Shown here: positions 31,121-37,629 of the stretch, piece after piece
How positions within the stretch are numbered: the first letter of the stretch is position 1
Layout: each line of letters starts with the position of its first letter
DNA from: Clostridium paridis
Lineage (GTDB): Bacteria; Bacillota; Clostridia; Clostridiales; Clostridiaceae
Length of the DNA: 37,629 bases
Direction of reading: 5' to 3'
Assembly (NCBI RefSeq): GCF_016765615.1
Contig: NZ_JAESWA010000026.1
Span: forward strand, 1-37,629
Translations under genes and position numbers: made by a program
Notes under the pieces: generated by a model
The model's input: the letters and a program-made list of their open reading frames with translations, nothing else
Told to the model about the DNA's origin: nothing
Databases searched by the model: none

Positions 31121-32284
31121 ATGAAGCTTAGTTTAAAGATTGCAATTAGATTTATAAAAAAGAGTAAAGTTCAAAGCATATTAATAACTCTTGGGATAGC
31201 AGTAGGAGTTGCAGTTCAAGTATTTTTAGGTACACTTATAAATAACTTGGGGAAGGACTTAATAGACAAGACGTTGGGAGGAACTTCTCAAGTAACAATT
31301 AGAAGTGATAATAACAATAATCCATATTTTAATGAAACGGATGTTGATATTGATATGTTGAAAAAATTAGGAGTATTTAGTGAAATATCAAAATCATTAG
31401 ATGTAAATGGATTAGTTAAGAACGGAGAAGGAAATGAAGCAGTATTATTAAAGGGAGTAGATTCCTTGTCAGCAGCAGATATATATGGAATTAAAGATAA
31501 GTTAGTAACTGGGAATGTAGATGTTAATAATAATGAGATTATAGTAGGTAAAACTCTCTTGGAAAAACTTAAAAAGAGTGTTGGAGATGACCTAATCTTA
31601 GTTATGTCTAATAAAAAAGAACTAACCTTGAAGATATCAGGAGTTGTTGATTATGGTGTGGGTGAGTTGAACAAAAGTTGGATTGTTGGAAGTTTAAGTT
31701 ATATACAAGAAGAGGTAAATAGACAAGGAGAAATATCATCTATAGAAACAAAACTTGATGATAATAAGATTTTTGATGCAGACGTGATAAGTGATGATCT
31801 ATCGAAAGAAATACCTAAGGGACTGATAATTAATAATTGGAAAAGTGATAATGCATCTTTACTAAGTGCCATTAGTGGTCAAAAATCTTCGAGTACAACA
31901 ATTCAGGTATTTATAATTATATCTGTAGTCATAGGAATTGCTGGAGTTTTAGCAATTTCCGTTATGCAGAAATCTAAGGAAATAGGTATATTAAAAGCAA
32001 TGGGTATAAGAGACAAGAGCGCAGCACTTATATTTTTAAATCAAGGGTTTATATTAGGAATATTAGGGGCAACAATAGGATTGTTTTTGGGATTAGGATT
32101 ATTTAAGATATTTACGGCATTCGTAAAAAACTCAGATGGAACACCTATAGTAAGTGGTGGTTTTAATCTAACGCTTATTGTATTTTCATTTTGTATATTT
32201 GTAGTAGCTTCATTAATAGCAGCAACTTTAGCAGCTACAAGGTCACTAAAGTTAAATCCAATTGAAGTGATTAGAAATAATTAG
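31121..32284 (+). CDS. ABC transporter permease, FtsX/MacB type
   Basis: A 387-aa membrane protein with one N-terminal transmembrane helix (~18-40), a ~220-residue extracellular MacB-like core domain, and three C-terminal helices (~260-380), the FtsX/LolC/MacB topology. The cytoplasmic coupling region QKSKEIGILKAMGIRDKSA and the ending LKLNPIEVIRNN are diagnostic. I start at ATG 31121, eight bases after AAAGGAG; a GTG three codons upstream lies partly in that site. The ATPase gene follows 12 bases later. Such transporters drive mechanotransmission or export rather than import; the substrate is unknown and no adaptor (MacA) gene is present. Confidence 0.9.
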   Translation: MKLSLKIAIRFIKKSKVQSILITLGIAVGVAVQVFLGTLINNLGKDLIDKTLGGTSQVTIRSDNNNNPYFNETDVDIDMLKKLGVFSEISKSLDVNGLVKNGEGNEAVLLKGVDSLSAADIYGIKDKLVTGNVDVNNNEIIVGKTLLEKLKKSVGDDLILVMSNKKELTLKISGVVDYGVGELNKSWIVGSLSYIQEEVNRQGEISSIETKLDDNKIFDADVISDDLSKEIPKGLIINNWKSDNASLLSAISGQKSSSTTIQVFIIISVVIGIAGVLAISVMQKSKEIGILKAMGIRDKSAALIFLNQGFILGILGATIGLFLGLGLFKIFTAFVKNSDGTPIVSGGFNLTLIVFSFCIFVVASLIAATLAATRSLKLNPIEVIRNN

Positions 32285-32296
32285 GAGGGATTTAGT

Positions 32297-32968
32297 ATGA
32301 AGGTGATTGAGTTATATAATGTAAATAAGATATATGGAAAAGATATAAAGACACAGGCACTTTATGATATTACGTTAAATGTAGAAAAAGGCGAATTTGT
32401 ATCAATAATAGGGCAAAGTGGTAGCGGGAAAAGTACATTATTGAATATTGTAGGCACATTAGACAAAGCAAGTACAGGAAGCGTATCAATTAATGGTAAG
32501 GACATATCTTCCTTAAATAAAAAAGATTTAGCAGATCTAAGAAATAAAGAAATTGGATTTGTATTTCAATTTCATTATCTACTTCCAGAGTTTACAGTGC
32601 TTGAAAATGTGCTGATGCCTTATGAAATATCAGGAATGAAAGTTAGTAAGGCGGTTAAAGATCACGCTATAGAGTTGTTGAATTTAGTTGGATTAAAAAA
32701 TTATATGAATAAATATGCTGGGAATCTTTCAGGAGGACAACAGCAAAGAACTGCAATTGCAAGAGCATTAATCAATAACCCAAGCATAGTGTTAGCTGAT
32801 GAACCAACTGGAAATTTAGATACGAAGAGTACTAGAGAAGTATATGAGTTATTTAGGGATATTAATACTAATATGAAAACAACATTCATGATAATAACGC
32901 ATGACAATAGAATTGCTGAGAAGACAGATAGGGTTATAGAAATTAGTGATGGAAGAATAATTAACTAA
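32297..32968 (+). CDS. ABC transporter ATP-binding protein, LolD/MacB type
   Basis: A 223-aa ATPase with all key motifs: Walker A GQSGSGKST (39-47), Q-loop Q91, signature LSGGQ (144-148), Walker B IVLADE (164-169), D-loop GNLD and switch H202 (THD). The sequence EFTVLENVLMPYEISG is typical of the LolD/MacB/FtsE group that partners FtsX-type permeases. AGGAGGG precedes ATG, and the gene lies 12 bases after the permease stop; the two form a complete transporter. Confidence 0.94.
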   Translation: MKVIELYNVNKIYGKDIKTQALYDITLNVEKGEFVSIIGQSGSGKSTLLNIVGTLDKASTGSVSINGKDISSLNKKDLADLRNKEIGFVFQFHYLLPEFTVLENVLMPYEISGMKVSKAVKDHAIELLNLVGLKNYMNKYAGNLSGGQQQRTAIARALINNPSIVLADEPTGNLDTKSTREVYELFRDINTNMKTTFMIITHDNRIAEKTDRVIEISDGRIIN

Positions 32969-32980
32969 AAGTGTAAGTTA

Positions 32981-33017
32981 AAGGAAATAGGAATGAGGCC
33001 TATTTCCTTATTTTATT
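32981..33017. terminator. Terminator between converging ABC and cis-prenyltransferase genes
   Basis: AAGGAAATAGG (32981-32991) and CCTATTTCCTT (32999-33009), an 11-bp stem with a 7-base loop, followed by a T-rich stretch. Confidence 0.77.
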
Positions 33018-33022
33018 AAGTG

Positions 33023-33691
33023 CTAACCTCCAAGGGTAATGTCTTGGTCTTGATACCAATTAAGGGCTTCAAATAGGTGTTCTTCCCTGAAGTCTGGCCA
33101 ATAATCATCTATAATATAAAAATCAGAATATACTGATTGAAGAGGTAAGAAACCACTTAATCTTCGACGACCACCCCAGCGAATTATTAAGTCTATTCTA
33201 GATATATCAGAAGAGGCAAGTGAAGAAAAAAGGTTAGAAGTCTTTTTATTTGAGCTATTTTTCTTGTTATAGGATAGATCCCAGTTCCAACCATAATTAA
33301 CTAAGAAATTTATATTTATCAGACCTTCTCCAAAATGAACCCTTCTATTTGCGTAAGGTAACAGTTCTTTAGGAAAAAGAGGCGAATCAGAATTTCCTAC
33401 TACTAAAAGATTTGCATCTTTATTAGAAAGTTTCATAACAGCATCAACACAAGCTTTCTGAAAAGCTTTTGTTTGGACTGCTGGTCTTTTAGTATTATCG
33501 ATTGTAAAGCCATAGAAAGTAAGCTCTCTAATTCCTAGTGCTAAACAAGCTTCATATAATTTAAATCCGGGATCAATTCCGAACTCATAGCCTTCATGTT
33601 TATCTTTATTATTATTTAAAGCCCAGCGTCTATTGCCATCAGGTATTATTCCAATGTGTGAGGGAATTCTTTTCAGTTTATTTATGTTCAT
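33023..33691 (-). CDS. Divergent cis-prenyltransferase (UppS-like)
   Basis: A 222-aa protein of the undecaprenyl diphosphate synthase family. The catalytic start HIGIIPDGNRRWA (12-24, D18) is intact. ELTFYGFTIDNTKRP replaces the usual LYAFSxENxxRP, and RWGGRRRLSGFLPLQSVYSDFYIIDDYWPDF is the product-binding region; the usual Ser-Asn is Ser-Gly and the metal-linked Glu of the AY-x-E-L motif is Asp (YSDFY). It is ~25 residues shorter than typical UppS, with a Ser/Asn/Lys-rich segment at ~140-165. So it is probably not the housekeeping uppS. I use ATG 33691 with AAGGAGGT upstream. It follows an lspA-like gene by 56 bp, likely in one operon. Chain length and substrate unknown. Confidence 0.82.
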   Translation of the reverse strand: MNINKLKRIPSHIGIIPDGNRRWALNNNKDKHEGYEFGIDPGFKLYEACLALGIRELTFYGFTIDNTKRPAVQTKAFQKACVDAVMKLSNKDANLLVVGNSDSPLFPKELLPYANRRVHFGEGLININFLVNYGWNWDLSYNKKNSSNKKTSNLFSSLASSDISRIDLIIRWGGRRRLSGFLPLQSVYSDFYIIDDYWPDFREEHLFEALNWYQDQDITLGG

Positions 33692-33747
33692 AAAAAATAC
33701 CTCCTTATATTGTATATAAGAAAGTATTTCCAATCATCAGAAATATA

Positions 33748-34500
33748 TTAATTTTTTGATATAATTCCCTTTATATCATTAATCATAAATACTAAAAATT
33801 TCTTTAAACCTTGAATATCTTCTTTGAAGGTTGATTCTTTACCGTTGTCAGATAGATAACCATTTAAATATATACCTAAAAATAAGAATAAAATTCCTAG
33901 GTTAATATACATATCCTTTATATCAGCTACAAATAAATCACTGATTCCTATAAAATCAAGGCTTCCTCCATAGAATAATTTATCAATAAGTGAACAGACA
34001 CATCCAGTAATAAGAAAGATATAGCTCATATCAATCCAAAAATCTTTTTTTGTATTGTGAGTAAAGTATCTATAGATTTCTGTGAAAAAAATTAAAGCCA
34101 GAATGTTTAATACAATTAATGCTCCAAAACTAACACCTGCCCCGAAACGAGCGTTTAACCAGGAACCTTGTGTGTTTATAATTGGAGAGAAGTATAAAAA
34201 GTCTTTTATTAGGGTTATATTGTAGTTGAAAAATTTAAACTTAATAATAAGTTTTGATCCTTGCTCAATAACGAATAAAATTAGAAATATAATTAATAGT
34301 TGCTTAGAGGTAAGACCTACATTATTTTTTGCTCCTATTGAATATACAAGGAGTCCTATAAACCCAAATAAAACTGCAACTAATAAATTCATAATTACTG
34401 TATAAGAATCATTAACCCTACCTGTAATAACTTCAAATGCAAAATATACAAGCCACATTATTGGAAGTATTCCTATTGCAACTAACTTATTTTTGTTCAT
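33748..34500 (-). CDS. Divergent signal peptidase II-like membrane protein
   Basis: A 250-aa membrane protein with about six hydrophobic segments; two extra at the N-terminus precede an LspA-like core (~68-212). Core landmarks: EQGSK (79-83, usually DQxSK), NTQGSW (109-114), then TGCVCSLIDKLFYGGSLDFI with D173, and FVADIKD with D193. These two aspartates match the catalytic pair of lipoprotein signal peptidase, but surrounding residues (GN, DR, FN before AD) are changed. So it may be an active but altered peptidase or a related lipid-binding protein. Ordinary LspA is ~150-170 aa. ATG 34500 follows GGAGGA. It probably leads an operon with the cis-prenyltransferase. Confidence 0.7.
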   Translation of the reverse strand: MNKNKLVAIGILPIMWLVYFAFEVITGRVNDSYTVIMNLLVAVLFGFIGLLVYSIGAKNNVGLTSKQLLIIFLILFVIEQGSKLIIKFKFFNYNITLIKDFLYFSPIINTQGSWLNARFGAGVSFGALIVLNILALIFFTEIYRYFTHNTKKDFWIDMSYIFLITGCVCSLIDKLFYGGSLDFIGISDLFVADIKDMYINLGILFLFLGIYLNGYLSDNGKESTFKEDIQGLKKFLVFMINDIKGIISKN

Positions 34501-34528
34501 ATAATAATCCTCCAAAATAATATATGAG

Positions 34529-34540
34529 GATATTATATCA
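34529..34540 (-). promoter_or_regulatory. Predicted extended -10 promoter of the lspA-like/uppS-like operon
   Basis: On the minus strand TGATATAAT (34540-34532), an extended -10, ~32 bp before the start codon. No clear -35. Confidence 0.45.
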
Positions 34541-34669
34541 TAAAGAAGAAACATTTTAGATATTTATGACACATATAGTAGAAAAATTATAAACATTGAA
34601 CCTATAAAAATATTAATATAAAATAAAACTATGATAAGAAAGAAAACGTTTTGGAAGGAAGTGCTTTGA

Positions 34670-35485
34670 ATGTTAACGATTTATGCCATATCAGATTCTA
34701 TAGGAGAAACAGCGGAGCAAGTGGCGAATGCTTCAGCAAGCCAATTTAAGGAAGAAGTAGATGTTAAGAGAATACCATACGTAAAAACGCTTGAAGATGT
34801 CAACGAGGTAATAAAGGTAATAGAAAGTTCAGAGAATACTTGTATGGTAGTTTCTACTGTTATAACCGTGAATGTTAGGGAATATCTAACCCAAAAATGT
34901 GTAGAGAGAAATATTAATATCATTAATGTATTAGGTCCTATAATAAATGTTGCAGCAAATATACTTAACACAGTTCCAGATTATAATCCAGGAGCAATGT
35001 GGAAGACTGATGAAATATATTTCAAAAGAATAGAGGCAATGGAATTTGCAATGCAATATGATGATAGCAAAGATTATAGAGGATTAAAAAATGCTGATGT
35101 TGTATTATTAGGATTATCAAGAACTTCAAAGACACCACTATGTATGTATTTGGCAAACAAAGGCATTAAGGCAATAAACATTCCACTAGTTCCTGAAGTT
35201 GGTGTACCAGATGAATTATTTGAAGTAGATAAGAAAAAAGTTTTTGGACTAACAATAGATCCACTTCAGCTTATAGAAATCAGAAAAAGAAGATTAGATA
35301 AGTTCCATAGAATATCATCAAATATTGAATATGCAAGTGATGCTAGAATATTAGAGGAATTTGACTTTGCCGATGGAATTATGAGAAAAGTTGGATGTAA
35401 AAAGATTGATGTTACACAAAGGGCAATCGAGGATACTGCATTAATAATTATAGAAGCAATTGGAAGAAATTCAAGGGAAAATTAA
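34670..35485 (+). CDS. Pyruvate, phosphate dikinase regulatory protein (kinase/phosphorylase)
   Basis: A 271-aa cytoplasmic bifunctional regulator (DUF299 family) that phosphorylates PPDK with ADP and removes the phosphate with inorganic phosphate. The N-terminal [10 protein letters not shown] and the P-loop [10 protein letters not shown] (147-156) are diagnostic, with full family length. In Clostridia PPDK links pyruvate and PEP; its gene is not in this window. GGAAGGAAG precedes ATG. An ACGT-centred palindrome AAAACGTTTT (34643-34652) directly before the ribosome binding site resembles a weak cre core. Single-gene unit with its own terminator. Confidence 0.93.
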   Translation: MLTIYAISDSIGETAEQVANASASQFKEEVDVKRIPYVKTLEDVNEVIKVIESSENTCMVVSTVITVNVREYLTQKCVERNINIINVLGPIINVAANILNTVPDYNPGAMWKTDEIYFKRIEAMEFAMQYDDSKDYRGLKNADVVLLGLSRTSKTPLCMYLANKGIKAINIPLVPEVGVPDELFEVDKKKVFGLTIDPLQLIEIRKRRLDKFHRISSNIEYASDARILEEFDFADGIMRKVGCKKIDVTQRAIEDTALIIIEAIGRNSREN

Positions 35486-35518
35486 TACATAGAAAATAAA
35501 ATAGTATAAGCACATATT

Positions 35519-35570
35519 AAGGTAATTAATACTAGTAGGAAACTAGAGTTAATTACCTTTTAATTATTTT
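35519..35570 (+). terminator. Terminator of the PPDK regulator gene
   Basis: AAGGTAATTAA (35519-35529) pairs with TTAATTACCTT (35549-35559), with an inner CTAG/CTAG helix, followed by a T-rich tract that merges into a tandem repeat. Confidence 0.75.
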
Positions 35571-35600
35571 TAATTATTTTTAATTATTTTTAATTGTTTT
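35561..35600 (+). repeat. Four tandem 10-bp AT repeats
   Basis: TAATTATTTT is repeated three times exactly and a fourth time with one change (TAATTGTTTT). A 10-bp unit matches one helical turn, so the T-tracts are in phase and should bend the DNA. It lies upstream of the patatin gene. Confidence 0.85.
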
Positions 35601-35666
35601 TAGATAGCAAAAATATAAATGTGGATAAAATAATAGTGTAACATGTTTGAATAAAGGGGTATTTTT

Positions 35667-36614
35667 ATGAAAATTGGACTTGTTTTTGCGGGAGGAGGAG
35701 CTAGAGGAGCATATCAAATAGGTGTTTGGAAGGCTTTTATAGAGCTTGGAATAGATAAATATATATCAGCAGTTTCGGGCACATCTATTGGCGCACTAAA
35801 TTCAGTAATGTTCTTAAGTGGTAATATAGAATTAGCTGAGAGGGTTTGGTTAAATATTTCAAAAGAAAAAATTTTGCCAACTAGTAATTTTGATCTTCTC
35901 AAAAGAGGGACACTTATAGCAATCGGCAATAAAAATATGAAGTTTATAAAGAAGTATATTCCAACAGTGTTAGAGCAAGGGAATATTTCAAGAAGTGGGC
36001 TTCTCGAAATATTGGATAACTATATAGACTTTGACACTATATTAAAAAATGAAAAAAGTTGCTATGTAACATGCAGTAAAATGCCAGATATTACACCAAG
36101 ATATTTTAGATTAAATGATTATGATATTTCAACAATTAAAGATATTTTATTAGCTACTTCAGCCATACCGATGATTTATGAAAGTGAAGAAATTTATGAA
36201 AATAGGTATTTAGATGGGGGAATGGCAGATAATACACCAATTCAACCACTGTATGGAGAAGGGTGCGATATTATAATTGTTGTTAATTTAAACAAAGACT
36301 TTGTTGTAGAAAGACACTTATTTCCTAAGACTAAAATAATTGAAATATCACCTAGAAGTATAACTGATTCAGTCTCAGAAACATTAGACTTTAACGTCAC
36401 TAATATAAAAAGAAAAATTAGTGAAGGGTATATGGAAACATTTGAATTATTAGAGCCTATAATGGAGATAGCAAATTATAAGAGGGAGCAAGCACCTAAA
36501 GAAACAATAATAAGCATCGGAAAAGATTTGCTAGTTAGGTCAAAGTTGATATTTAACAAAAAGACATTAGAAAAAGATGATACAACAAAGAATAAAGAAG
36601 ATATTAATGGGTAA
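35667..36614 (+). CDS. Patatin-like phospholipase (RssA/YchK type)
   Basis: A 315-aa hydrolase of the patatin family, cleaving acyl chains from lipids with a Ser-Asp dyad. The oxyanion loop is FAGGGARGAYQIGV (7-20), the nucleophile S40 in GTSIGA and the partner D183 in DGGMADN. No signal peptide, as in bacterial cytoplasmic patatins. AAGGGG precedes ATG by eight bases. Phased T-tracts lie upstream and may stimulate its promoter. The cold-shock gene follows after 39 bp and may be co-transcribed. The substrate is unknown. Confidence 0.9.
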   Translation: MKIGLVFAGGGARGAYQIGVWKAFIELGIDKYISAVSGTSIGALNSVMFLSGNIELAERVWLNISKEKILPTSNFDLLKRGTLIAIGNKNMKFIKKYIPTVLEQGNISRSGLLEILDNYIDFDTILKNEKSCYVTCSKMPDITPRYFRLNDYDISTIKDILLATSAIPMIYESEEIYENRYLDGGMADNTPIQPLYGEGCDIIIVVNLNKDFVVERHLFPKTKIIEISPRSITDSVSETLDFNVTNIKRKISEGYMETFELLEPIMEIANYKREQAPKETIISIGKDLLVRSKLIFNKKTLEKDDTTKNKEDING

Positions 36615-36653
36615 ATTATGTATTGAAATATGTTTCTGGAGGTTTTGAATGCA

Positions 36654-36857
36654 ATGATAAATGGAGTAGTTAAATGGTTTGATACTAAAAGGGGTTATGG
36701 ATTTATTTCTGCAGATGATGGAAATGATGTTTTTGTACATTTTTCACAAGTAAAAGAAAGACAAGGGGACAAAGAATTACACGAAGGTGAGTCTGTGGCA
36801 TTTGATATAGTACAGAAGGGCAAAGGACCACAAGCTATTAACGTTGAAAAAATGTAA
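36654..36857 (+). CDS. csp: Cold-shock protein (single CSD domain)
   Basis: A 67-aa cold-shock domain protein that binds single-stranded RNA and DNA and melts RNA secondary structure. RNP1 appears as RGYGFIS and RNP2 as VFVHFS, with the family start NGVVKWFD. I start at ATG 36654, eleven bases after GGAGG (36638-36642); an in-frame ATG at 36630 lies before that site and adds eight unconserved residues. The domain makes up the whole protein, the usual size. It is the last gene before a 750-bp non-coding stretch leading to the rRNA operon. Confidence 0.94.
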   Translation: MINGVVKWFDTKRGYGFISADDGNDVFVHFSQVKERQGDKELHEGESVAFDIVQKGKGPQAINVEKM

Positions 36858-37455
36858 TTTGTGAATATTAATTAACTGAATTAGAAATACACTTCAGTTA
36901 AATTAATTTCATAAATAAAAAGAACCCTATAGAGAGGTCTATAGGGAAGGAGTCATAAGTAACTATGTTTATAGAAAACTATAATATTTTTATCTAATAT
37001 TATAGCTCTTATATGTGTTGGTTTGATAAGTTTTAATATTTGGTGTGTTTTGTAAGTGAAACATTTAATCCTTTAATCTATCTTTAAACCAAGCAAAGAT
37101 GCACTATAAGAAAAGTCAATCTAGTAATTAGTTGAGCTTTTATACATTCCGTCTGAAGTTTTTTGATCAAATATGAATATGGTGAAGTATTTTTTTTGGT
37201 GGTTATAGTTTATTTAATGACTCCTTTATATTTAGGAACTTCTCTTTTAAAATTCAATATATTAAACATACAATGTTTAGTGGAAGTCCTATAAATATAT
37301 TCTATGCATAATTTCATTTTTGTATGACATAATATATCCTATAGACGTAGTGAATAATTATGAGTAACTAGTAGATGATAAACAAATAATATATATATGT
37401 AGAGTATTTATAAGGTGTGTTTTAAAGTTTTATTAAAAAAACATAAAAAAAGGTG
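36858..37455. other. ~600-bp AT-rich non-coding stretch before the rRNA promoter
   Basis: No credible gene on either strand. It holds three hairpins: TTAATTAACTGAA/TTCAGTTAAATTAA (36868-36907), probably the csp terminator; CCCTATAGA/TCTATAGGG (36925-36946), whose T-rich side faces the minus strand; and CTATAATATT/AATATTATAG (36979-37005). The remainder is AT-rich and may be decayed sequence. Confidence 0.55.
36924..36946 (-). terminator. Orphan minus-strand terminator
   Basis: CCCTATAGA (36925-36933) and TCTATAGGG (36938-36946) form a perfect 9-bp stem with a GAGG loop. The minus strand continues into TTCTTTTTA. No gene upstream on that strand is recognised. Confidence 0.5.
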
Positions 37456-37484
37456 TTGACTTTATATTTTACACATGGTAAGAT
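37456..37484 (+). promoter_or_regulatory. rRNA operon promoter
   Basis: TTGACT (37456-37461), 17 bp and TAAGAT (37479-37484), preceded by A-rich DNA that could act as an UP element. The start should fall near 37491; a G at 37492 would allow GTP initiation, as in Bacillus rRNA promoters. Confidence 0.82.
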
Positions 37485-37524
37485 ACTACTTGTCCCTAAG
37501 AGACACGGGATAAAACAAACAAAC

Positions 37525-37537
37525 TGGTCTTTGAAAA
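37525..37537 (+). promoter_or_regulatory. boxA-like antitermination element in the rRNA leader
   Basis: TGGTCTTTGAAAA resembles the boxA sequence TGCTCTTTGAAAA bound by NusB-NusE, which keeps polymerase from terminating early in rRNA operons. It lies ~75 bases before the 16S start, the usual place. Confidence 0.65.
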
Positions 37538-37612
37538 TTAAACAGAGGAAATGAAGTAAGATTTAGAAATAAACTTAAGTCAACGTAATCTTTTGAGTTA
37601 GATTAAGCTTTC

Positions 37613-37629
37613 AAATTGAGAGTTTGATC
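37613..37629 (+). rRNA. rrs: 16S ribosomal RNA, 5' end (partial)
   Basis: The last ~17 bases, ending in GAGAGTTTGATC, are the universally conserved 5' start of 16S rRNA. The exact mature end is uncertain by a few bases. The gene continues beyond the window. Confidence 0.9.

Noticed and set aside
34639-34654. cre box before the PPDK regulator gene
   Set aside because: AAAACGTTTT has the central CG and symmetry, but both outer TG/CA ends fail to match, so I mention it only as a weak resemblance.
35561-35600. CRISPR array
   Set aside because: The 10-bp units are directly adjacent, with no spacers; no cas genes are in the window.

Overview
This 37.6 kb window looks like chromosome from a low-GC, anaerobic, spore-forming Firmicute of Clostridium sensu stricto type. 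It is AT-rich, uses strong AGGAGG-type ribosome binding sites, carries a [FeFe]-hydrogenase maturase gene (hydG), and has clostridial gene families and rRNA sequence. The window starts in the last ~74 bases of a 23S rRNA and ends in the first ~17 bases of a 16S rRNA in the same orientation, so it is the complete unique DNA between two tandem rRNA operons. I see no prophage, transposase or CRISPR array. Most genes are ordinary core genes. The interest lies mainly in RNA-level control and in a few poorly characterised gene pairs.

Layout. (1) 1-537: end of an rRNA operon (23S end, structured spacer, 5S, tRNA-Lys, terminator). (2) 550-3916: a sugar PTS module with a GlcT-type antiterminator, a IIA-Glc protein and a divergent IICB permease. 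Both PTS genes have a near-consensus promoter followed by a RAT-like sequence overlapping a terminator, and the permease promoter also carries a CcpA cre box. (3) 3915-10216: asnB, an Rrf2 regulator with three cysteines, a lactate dehydrogenase-like gene, a second tRNA-Lys, a UMF1-type MFS transporter and an AEC transporter. (4) 10230-11914: a TM1266-type regulator and hydG, preceded by a structured leader. (5) 12364-16503: a small Ala/Thr-rich protein with a sigma-E-like promoter, a double P-loop ATPase, a YtaF/MntP-like membrane protein, a 102-bp palindrome and an LCAT-like lipase. (6) 16524-26022: degV, then the nitrogen-assimilation cluster glnA, ANTAR regulator, gltB, gltD. (7) 26021-29055: an ECF sigma factor with its DUF4179 anti-sigma candidate, divergent from a CPBP membrane protease. 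(8) 29054-31020: a YodB-like HxlR regulator divergent from azoreductase and pirin, a likely quinone/electrophile response unit. (9) 31045-33017: a two-gene MacB/LolD-type ABC transporter. (10) 33023-34537: a divergent signal peptidase II-like gene with a divergent cis-prenyltransferase. (11) 34670-36857: PPDK regulatory protein, patatin-like phospholipase and a cold-shock protein. (12) 36858-37629: a long non-coding stretch, the next rRNA promoter, a boxA-like element and the 16S start.

How the parts work together. The nitrogen cluster makes the full GS-GOGAT cycle. Its regulator is an ANTAR RNA-binding protein whose receiver domain has lost the phospho-acceptor aspartate. The glnA leader holds a hairpin with an A-x-x-G-x-x hexaloop that is mutually exclusive with a 17-bp terminator stem, which fits antitermination by the neighbouring ANTAR protein. 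The PTS module uses the same logic with a different protein family. The least described unit is the lspA-like/uppS-like pair: both proteins keep core catalytic residues, diverge from the housekeeping families, and appear co-transcribed.
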